Virus record (IMG/VR): IMGVR_UViG_3300025785_000069
Location: 1-27,932 of that record
Source: a virus
DNA: 27,932 nt
Strand: one strand, 5' to 3'
The notes below the pieces were generated by a model, which worked only from the letters and a program-made list of their open reading frames with translations, ran no database searches and was not told the DNA's origin. A program made the translations under genes and the position numbers. Positions 24,130 to 27,932 of this stretch are shown in pieces (position 1 is the first letter of the stretch; every line of letters starts with the position of its first letter).

Positions 24130-24421
24130 TTTTATTCCTCTTTGAGATAGCGGCTGCTTTGCTTTTGGCATCAGCCTTTGAGGATGCACCCCAAGCCTGA
24201 AGAGATAATAGCAAACGTGTTGGCTCACCATTAGGCTTGCGCTCTGGACCTGGCATTCCGCCCATGCGAGCCAGGAATGATGCACGACGAGGATTGTCAC
24301 CTTTTTTTACAGGAGCCTTAATATCGTGACCCTGCGCTTTAAGAGATGCACGACCTTTGGCGTTTAATCCGCCTTTTTTATTTTGTCCTTCAGATCTTTG
24401 CCATGCTGGTGTTTTAGCCAT
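24119..24421 (-). CDS. 100-residue phage protein of the DUF6321-like type
   Basis: This is the largest member of the basic train. It begins MAKTPAWQRSEGQNKKGGLN and continues with AKGRASLKAQGHDIKAPVKK, then NPRRASFLARMGGMPGP, GEPTRLLLSLQAWGASS and a lysine-rich end. This arrangement, SFLARMGGM followed by PTR and SLxAWG, is a recognisable family found in many tailed phages, labelled a domain of unknown function (I believe DUF6321). The start at 24421 is two bases after the upstream stop. Its role is unproven. It is basic throughout. Confidence 0.8.
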   Translation of the reverse strand: MAKTPAWQRSEGQNKKGGLNAKGRASLKAQGHDIKAPVKKGDNPRRASFLARMGGMPGPERKPNGEPTRLLLSLQAWGASSKADAKSKAAAISKRNKNGK

Positions 24422-24422
24422 G

Positions 24423-24587
24423 TTACTTCTTCTTTCCAGCCTGCGCCATCTTCTCCATTTTAGCCTTACCATATTTCTTCATGCCAGCAGCCGCTGCAAC
24501 TGCAGCAGGATTCTTAGCACCAGACTTCTTTGCCTCTTCTTCAACTTTCTTGAAGCGGGCTCCTGAACCTAACTTTGCTTTAGCCAT
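24423..24587 (-). CDS. 54-residue Ala/Lys-rich protein with KKYGKxKMxKMA motif
   Basis: The protein reads MAKAKLGSGARFKKVEEEAK, then KSGAKNPAAVAAAAGMKKYG and KAKMEKMAQAGKKK. The order GSGxRFKxLE, GAKNPxALAA, KKYGKxKMxKMAxxG is a compact helical unit that also appears in other phages as a small protein or as a tail of virion proteins. Its function is unknown. It starts eight bases inside the upstream gene and shares the ATGGCTAA junction with its neighbours. The high alanine and lysine content gives it a histone-tail-like look. Confidence 0.75.
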   Translation of the reverse strand: MAKAKLGSGARFKKVEEEAKKSGAKNPAAVAAAAGMKKYGKAKMEKMAQAGKKK

Positions 24588-24774
24588 TTTTCTTATGCCA
24601 ATCTTTAGTGGCTTTTACGCCTTGGTCGATGGTCTTGACTTTACCCTTTGTCTTCTTGGTTAGGTCAATTTTGTCATACTTGCCCTTGTTACCTGCATGG
24701 TCAACAATGACATCGCCCTTTTTGTTCTTCTTAATTGTATGGCCTTCGCCTTTAATCTTGATGGTCTTAGCCAT
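24580..24774 (-). CDS. 64-residue lysine-rich beta-type protein
   Basis: The sequence MAKTIKIKGEGHTIKKNKKG is followed by DVIVDHAGNKGKYDKIDLTK and a helix ending in DWHKKNG. Alternating K-hydrophobic strands suggest a small beta sheet. It is one of the few members of the train likely to fold into a barrel. It overlaps both neighbours by eight bases with the same ATGGCTAA junction. Its role is unknown. Charge and strand pattern could support nucleic acid binding. Confidence 0.7.
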   Translation of the reverse strand: MAKTIKIKGEGHTIKKNKKGDVIVDHAGNKGKYDKIDLTKKTKGKVKTIDQGVKATKDWHKKNG

Positions 24775-24901
24775 TCTTTTTTGCCCCCATAGGTGCAGTC
24801 ATCTTGGCATGTTTCTCTTTGAGTTTAGCCATCTCAGCCTCATGCTTTTTAGCAAGGGCTTCTACTTCTAGCCTATGTGATTCTGGCTTCTTATTTGCCA
24901 T
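24767..24901 (-). CDS. 44-residue charged coiled-coil peptide
   Basis: The protein starts at the ATG at 24901 with GGAGGTGG as a strong ribosome site. It reads MANKKPESHRLEVEALAKKH, then EAEMAKLKEKHAKMTA and ends GAKKNG. Hydrophobic residues at heptad-like spacing in the middle suggest a short coiled coil, hence self-association or binding to a helical partner. The strong ribosome site makes it the likely entry point for translation of the six downstream coupled genes. It lies after an inverted repeat in the gap upstream. Confidence 0.7.
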   Translation of the reverse strand: MANKKPESHRLEVEALAKKHEAEMAKLKEKHAKMTAPMGAKKNG

Positions 24902-24930
24902 GGTTTTTAATCCACCTCCATTAGGATACG

Positions 24931-24967
24931 TAAGTGGTGCGGGTTGTAACTTAGATAACACCACTTA
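24931..24967 (-). promoter_or_regulatory. Inverted repeat overlapping the DUF6496-like gene stop
   Basis: Perfect nine-base arms, TAAGTGGTG (24931-24939) and CACCACTTA (24959-24967), flank a 19-base loop. The distal arm contains the stop codon of the preceding gene. No T-run follows on either strand, so simple termination is unlikely. It may form an mRNA hairpin for processing or translational attenuation, placed just before the strongest ribosome site of the train, or it may be an operator. Confidence 0.6.
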
Positions 24968-25126
24968 CTTATTAACCTTCTTTGCTTCGCTAATTCCGAT
25001 GGCCAAGGCTTGGCGGCGAGATGTCACTACTGGACCAGTCTTTGATCCAGAGTGCAAAGTTCCAGCCTTGTATTCGGCCATTACCTTTTCCACCTTACCC
25101 TTTTTAGGGGCTGCCTTCTTAGCCAT
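24965..25126 (-). CDS. 53-residue DUF6496-type basic protein
   Basis: It begins MAKKAAPKKGKVEKVMAEYK, then AGTLHSGSKTGPVVTSRRQA and LAIGISEAKKVNK. The sequence VMxEYKxGTLHSGSKxGPxV, then SRxQALAIxISEA, is the recognisable DUF6496-type motif, found in phages and some bacteria with no proven function. It is basic, with a helical end. The ribosome site AGAAAGG lies before the ATG at 25126. It follows the acidic protein gene by 12 bases and is the first basic gene of the train. Confidence 0.82.
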   Translation of the reverse strand: MAKKAAPKKGKVEKVMAEYKAGTLHSGSKTGPVVTSRRQALAIGISEAKKVNK

Positions 25127-25138
25127 TGTTAGCCTTTC

Positions 25139-25408
25139 TTATTCAGCGTCATCCTCGTCGTCTTCGTCATCGAAGTCGTCGAAGTCAATATCTTCATCAT
25201 CTTCATCATCGGCATCATCTGCGTCTGAATCATCTGCTGCTGCATCATCTGCTACAGGAGCATCTGCTACAGGAGCATCTGCTGCTGGTGCATCCGCTGC
25301 TGGTGCATCGGTTGCATCTGCTGCTGGTGCTGTTGTTGCGTCTGTCGCAGTTGCATCCGCTGCTGGAGCGGTTGTATCAACTGCAGGTGTTGTTGTCTCG
25401 TCTGACAT
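25139..25408 (-). CDS. Highly acidic Ala/Asp-rich repeat protein
   Basis: This 89-residue, presumably disordered protein has MSDETTTPAVDTTAPAADAT at the start, repeats of the APAAD and APVAD type (about 30-55), and a C-terminal half that is almost entirely Asp, Glu and Ala with a single IDFDDFDD core. It carries virtually no positive charge. It precedes a run of very basic small proteins in the same transcript. That pairing could allow it to bind them and prevent them from sticking to DNA or RNA, as acidic histone chaperones do. This is inference. Acidic low-complexity tails also occur in phage scaffolds. Confidence 0.75.
   Translation of the reverse strand: MSDETTTPAVDTTAPAADATATDATTAPAADATDAPAADAPAADAPVADAPVADDAAADDSDADDADDEDDEDIDFDDFDDEDDEDDAE
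25246..25340. repeat. 15-bp tandem repeats in the acidic protein gene
   Basis: A 15-base unit of the type GCATCTGCTACAGGA or GCATCCGCTGCTGGT recurs five to six times, encoding APVAD and APAAD. One unit is duplicated exactly over 14 bases (25246-25259 and 25261-25274). Copy number is likely to vary between relatives. Confidence 0.8.
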
Positions 25409-25419
25409 GGCACGCCTTT

Positions 25420-25938
25420 CTAATTTGCGTAGTCTTGGAATTGTGGATAGTTCTGCAATTCCTCAGGGTTGATTTGATTGCAGTCAATCTGGACCACACT
25501 ATACCGTTCGGCGTATCGTCCTAGAGGGTTAACTTGCATAGGGCGAAAGACAATTTGGTTAAATATCACGTGGTCTTTTACGTGGTTGGTTGGGTTAGCA
25601 ATCATGTCTGGGAGCAGGCGATTGAGATCGGCCACGGCTACCACGATCTTAAATGTGTCCGTGGTGTAGAAGCCTCGCTCGTTAGGAGAAGAGTCGCCAC
25701 GAACGTGTTGAGCCATAATGACAGGCATATCAAAGGGATCATTCCAACGAACGCCATGTCCTGGAGTCTGGCTTGAGACGTCGTAGATAGGGTCTACCCA
25801 CGTGTCTAAGTTAGAGGCCAAGGCATTAGGGTCAAAGGTCCACCAGGATACGGTGGTTCCTACAGGGGTGCGTAGTTCATCTACAATTCCCTCATCGTTA
25901 GAGGCAATTTCAAATGGGATCTTGAATCTCCCTTCAAT
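25420..25938 (-). CDS. Probable head-tail connector or neck protein with non-ATG start
   Basis: The frame encodes about 172 residues with sustained coding character: RFKIPFEIASNDEGIVDELR, TVSWWTFDPNALASNL, GHGVRWNDPFDMPVIMAQHV, RGFYTTDTFKIVVAVADLNR and a conserved-looking end YSVVQIDCNQINPEELQNY. It is open from a stop at about 25969. No ATG, GTG or TTG occurs before the TTG at 25821, which lies inside coding-looking sequence. Candidate starts are ATT at 25938 (AGAGG seven bases before) and ATC at 25953 (TTAGGAG six bases before). A neck role is inferred from size and position before tail genes. The start is uncertain. Confidence 0.6.
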   Translation of the reverse strand: MEGRFKIPFEIASNDEGIVDELRTPVGTTVSWWTFDPNALASNLDTWVDPIYDVSSQTPGHGVRWNDPFDMPVIMAQHVRGDSSPNERGFYTTDTFKIVVAVADLNRLLPDMIANPTNHVKDHVIFNQIVFRPMQVNPLGRYAERYSVVQIDCNQINPEELQNYPQFQDYAN

Positions 25939-26019
25939 CCTAGATCCTCTGATTTTTTTCTCCTAACACTGTAGTTTCTATAGTATGACTTAAATCGCCC
26001 CTTAATGTATTCTATTGTC
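25939..26019. promoter_or_regulatory. Divergent spacer between connector gene and HNH gene
   Basis: The A/T-rich spacer contains a CTATAG core at 25978-25983. It offers TATAGT on the plus strand and TATAGA on the minus strand as possible -10 hexamers for both genes. No clear -35 elements accompany them. The HNH gene interrupts minus-strand reading, so a promoter here would be useful for the downstream connector and small-gene train. Low certainty. Confidence 0.3.
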
Positions 26020-26697
26020 ATGGCAAAAACTAAGGTCTGTATCCAATGCAAAAAAGACCAACCATTAAAAAATTACTCTCTTAATAATGCGCTAAAGAGT
26101 GGCTTTAGTTCGTTCTGTAAATCATGTGCTGCAATCAGGCGTAAAAATCAATACGAGAAAAATGGCGATAGAATTCGTGAGTTAAAAAAAGGTACAAGAG
26201 AACGAACTAAAGAAAAACGCAAAAAGTATCAACAACAGTACTACGCTAAAAATCAAGAGAAGTTGATTGCTAAGTCACGAGAATGGAGAGAGGCTCACCC
26301 AAACCATTCATCTGAGTATTCTAAAAGATATAATGAAACGCATGTACAAGAAAATAAAGAACGATACCGTAACTACCGCAAAAATAACCCAGAGAAAGTA
26401 CGGCAGACTAAAGCAAATTACCGAAAGAATAACCCAGAAGCAGTACAGCGTCATCATATGACTCGTAGAGCACGTAAGGCTCAAAACGGTGTGTTTCAGG
26501 TTTCTGACAAAGAACTAACTAAATTGATGAATAGCCCTTGCGTAAACTGCGGGTCTAAAGATCGCATCACTATTGACCACATCATCCCTATCGCTAAAGG
26601 CGGCCGCCATTCAGTAGGGAACTTACAACCCTTATGTAAGTCTTGTAACTCTAGTAAACAGGATAAGACTATGACTCAGTGGAAAAAGCCTAAGTAG
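26020..26697 (+). CDS. Free-standing HNH endonuclease
   Basis: This 225-residue protein is on the opposite strand to all other genes. An N-terminal zinc ribbon (C7, C10, C33, C36) is followed by a long basic helical linker with NNPEKVRQ and NNPEAVQR repeats that may bind DNA. The HNH nuclease end has CVNC (174-177), IDHIIP with D186 and H187, GGRHSVGN with N201, and CKSC (206-209), which gives the bba-metal catalytic core plus a structural zinc. HNH homing endonucleases invade intergenic sites in phages. The start at 26020 is preferred to an in-frame ATG at 26005, and neither has a good ribosome site. It ends three bases from the next convergent stop. Confidence 0.92.
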   Translation: MAKTKVCIQCKKDQPLKNYSLNNALKSGFSSFCKSCAAIRRKNQYEKNGDRIRELKKGTRERTKEKRKKYQQQYYAKNQEKLIAKSREWREAHPNHSSEYSKRYNETHVQENKERYRNYRKNNPEKVRQTKANYRKNNPEAVQRHHMTRRARKAQNGVFQVSDKELTKLMNSPCVNCGSKDRITIDHIIPIAKGGRHSVGNLQPLCKSCNSSKQDKTMTQWKKPK

Positions 26698-26700
26698 GTT

Positions 26701-26976
26701 TTACTTAGCGGCTTCTTCAGCGGCAATACGAGCATCTCTCATCGCTGTATTCTCATTAGAAATGCCAATGCTGTAAAGATAATCAAGCGTTGGCTCTGTG
26801 AATGTTATTCCGTTGTAAGAAGAGTAGCGATGAGGAACATTAGCCTCATCTAGCCAAACAAATGAGTCGTACCCATGCTCGTCACATACTGCTTGAGCAT
26901 ACGCATCATCTTTAGCAGAGACTACTCCACAGTTTTCTACACAACCATCTTTAATAAACGCATAATGTTTTTCCAT
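26701..26976 (-). CDS. Small unknown protein downstream of tail-fibre genes
   Basis: The protein has 91 residues. An N-terminal hairpin-like segment MEKHYAFIKDGCVENCGVVS is followed by YAQAVCDEHGYDSFVWLDEA and a C-terminal helix. Short proteins starting with a KxYAxIKDGxVxN strand pair occur next to tail fibre genes in several marine and freshwater phages, but no function is known. A strong AAGGAG site precedes the ATG. It lies ten bases after the glycine-rich gene stop. A role as fibre chaperone or accessory tip protein is possible from context only. Confidence 0.6.
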   Translation of the reverse strand: MEKHYAFIKDGCVENCGVVSAKDDAYAQAVCDEHGYDSFVWLDEANVPHRYSSYNGITFTEPTLDYLYSIGISNENTAMRDARIAAEEAAK

Positions 26977-26985
26977 GTGTTCTCC

Positions 26986-27732
26986 TTATGACCAATAACT
27001 AATAAAGCAATAGCCTGACCCACCAGCACCACCTGTAGCATTGTTGTTTCCACCACCTGCGCCGCCATTTCCAGAGTTAGATGCTGACGCTTGACCTAAA
27101 ACGTTATTTGTGCTACCTCCAGCACCTCCTGCTCCAAACCCATAAAGGCCTGGTCCAGGAGTTGGTGTATTTGCACTGCCAGCGTTTGACCAAGCCATGT
27201 AACCAAAGTTAGGACCACCAGCGCCAGAACCTGATTGTCCTGGCCAAGAAGGAGTGGCCGCTCCTTCTCCTCCCCCTGAACCTCCTACAACAGCATTTGG
27301 GTTATTTCCTGAACTACTTGCATTTGAGATGTTTCCACCACCATATGCATTAGTTCCAGCACTTCCTGCTAACCCAAAGCCAATTGATGAACCACCGCCA
27401 CCGCCACCGCCAACGATCAGTAATGAACCAAATGATGAATTTCCTCCATTGCCGCCAGCAGCGCCACTGCTAGGGGTACCGCCTGCACCAATAGTAATTG
27501 TGTATGGAGTTGAGGGGGAAACAGTAATAAGTTTTTTAACTACTTGGCCGCCGCCGCCACCTCCGCTGCCACCAGTAGAAGAAGATGAAGAGCCACCTCC
27601 CGCACCACCACCAGCAACAAGCAATACTTCTACTGTTGTTACGTTTGCGGGTGGGGTAAAGGTTCCTCCAGATGTAAATTCAGCAAACTTTTGAGTAAGT
27701 GATGATGCTAGTGATGAATAACTGATAGCCAT
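26986..27732 (-). CDS. Glycine-rich tail adhesin-like protein
   Basis: This protein has 248 residues, with the ATG at 27732 sharing a base with the upstream stop (TAATG). Residues about 20-50 contain GGTFTPPANVTTVEVLLVAG, the start of a glycine-rich domain known from phage tail tips. The remainder is a series of Gly-rich blocks separated by short Ser/Asn/Thr segments (for example LLIVGGGGGGGS, GGSGGGEGAATPSWPG, GYMAWSNAG), ending GGAGGSGYCFISYWS. Polyglycine-II-like sandwiches of phage adhesins look like this, with receptor specificity in the variable loops between Gly runs. It probably forms or caps a fibre tip. Confidence 0.75.
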   Translation of the reverse strand: MAISYSSLASSLTQKFAEFTSGGTFTPPANVTTVEVLLVAGGGAGGGSSSSSTGGSGGGGGGQVVKKLITVSPSTPYTITIGAGGTPSSGAAGGNGGNSSFGSLLIVGGGGGGGSSIGFGLAGSAGTNAYGGGNISNASSSGNNPNAVVGGSGGGEGAATPSWPGQSGSGAGGPNFGYMAWSNAGSANTPTPGPGLYGFGAGGAGGSTNNVLGQASASNSGNGGAGGGNNNATGGAGGSGYCFISYWS

Positions 27733-27932
27733 TAGGAGACTCTCCATCCGTAGGTTGCGCCTACATATACTAGGTTGACTGCGGCATAGGCCTTATCAAT
27801 TGTTAAAGTTGTATTTTGGCCGTTTATATTTGACGAGTTATTTGCAATTGTAATGTTATTAGTTGCTGCATTTCCTGTTGAGTCAAATACGTGGATTTCT
27901 TGACCAACTGTAGGAGATGCAGGTAAAGTCAA
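27732..27932 (-). CDS. C-terminal end of a tail-fibre protein (5' part outside window)
   Basis: The open frame enters from the window edge and ends at the TAATG junction with the glycine-rich gene. The visible 66 residues contain LPASPTVGQEIHVFDSTGNA, ITIANNSSNINGQNTTLTID and a YAAVNLVYVGATYGWRVS end. This beta-rich unit is a common C-terminal tip domain of fibres in marine and freshwater phages. The start is not in the window. The leading TTG is probably an internal leucine codon. Confidence 0.7.
   Translation of the reverse strand: MTLPASPTVGQEIHVFDSTGNAATNNITIANNSSNINGQNTTLTIDKAYAAVNLVYVGATYGWRVS

Noticed and set aside
23983-24300. 105-codon reading of the CWxGY gene
   Set aside because: The upstream 57 codons are an out-of-frame overlap with the DUF6321-like gene. 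AGAGGA before the ATG at 24129 gives the compact 48-residue protein.
24804-25472. 222-codon plus-strand ORF rich in Ser and Ala
   Set aside because: It is the complement of the acidic repeat gene and the coupled basic genes. Its composition follows from the antisense of GAT/GCA repeats, and it has no ribosome site.
25126-25524. 132-codon plus-strand His/Leu-rich ORF
   Set aside because: Another antisense frame of the acidic gene repeats, with no plausible protein composition.
27254-27694. 146-codon plus-strand proline-rich ORF
   Set aside because: Antisense shadow of glycine codons in the adhesin gene (GGN reads as NCC, proline). The minus-strand gene has the recognisable domain and coupled start.

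Overview
This window is a stretch of a tailed bacteriophage genome with a contractile tail (myovirus type). It carries a tail sheath, a gp19-type tail tube, a tape measure protein, a gpD-type hub, a gp25-type wedge and a baseplate J protein. Genes are tightly packed with many 1-, 4- or 8-base start/stop overlaps. Every gene but one lies on the minus strand. The host cannot be read directly. Moderate-to-low GC, AGGAGG-type ribosome binding sites, frequent GTG starts and a tape measure protein with two murein-hydrolase-like domains would fit a phage of a low-GC actinobacterium, for example a freshwater lineage. That host assignment is inference only.

In transcription order (high to low coordinates) the window opens with the C-terminal end of a tail fibre, a glycine-rich adhesin-like protein and a small unknown gene (27932-26701). 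A free-standing HNH endonuclease on the plus strand interrupts the layout (26020-26697). A probable connector protein with no canonical start codon follows (about 25938-25420), then an extremely acidic Ala/Asp protein (25408-25139). Next comes a train of nine tiny genes, nearly all lysine-rich, from 25126 to 23538. One is a 35-residue, eight-cysteine protein resembling a metallothionein. The train ends in a clear Rho-independent terminator at about 23504-23532.

The tail module runs from 23434 to 7363: small neck and tail-completion genes, sheath, tube, a two-CxxC chaperone, a second 50-codon ORF in the +1 frame that fits the second tape-measure chaperone, the tape measure protein, a CIS-tube-like protein plus a separate LysM protein, the hub, gp25, baseplate J, an OB-fold/collagen-like fusion, a small fibre protein and a large tail-I/carbohydrate-binding protein. 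A beta-rich module of about 65-70 residues occurs in both the baseplate J protein and the tail-I protein, and in each it appears inserted inside another domain.

A small membrane protein and an unknown acidic protein (7353-6497) lead into the replication module (6487-1). It holds a winged-helix protein (candidate initiator), a 30-codon membrane microprotein ORF with a good ribosome binding site, a beta-rich small protein, a DnaC-like loader, a SWIM zinc-finger protein, a small possible HAD-like protein, a DnaB-like helicase, a CHC2/TOPRIM primase, a zinc ribbon and an SNF2-type helicase cut by the window edge. Terminase, capsid, polymerase and a stand-alone lysin are not in the window. No tRNA, CRISPR array or integrase was seen, and no gene-free stretch reaches 300 bases.
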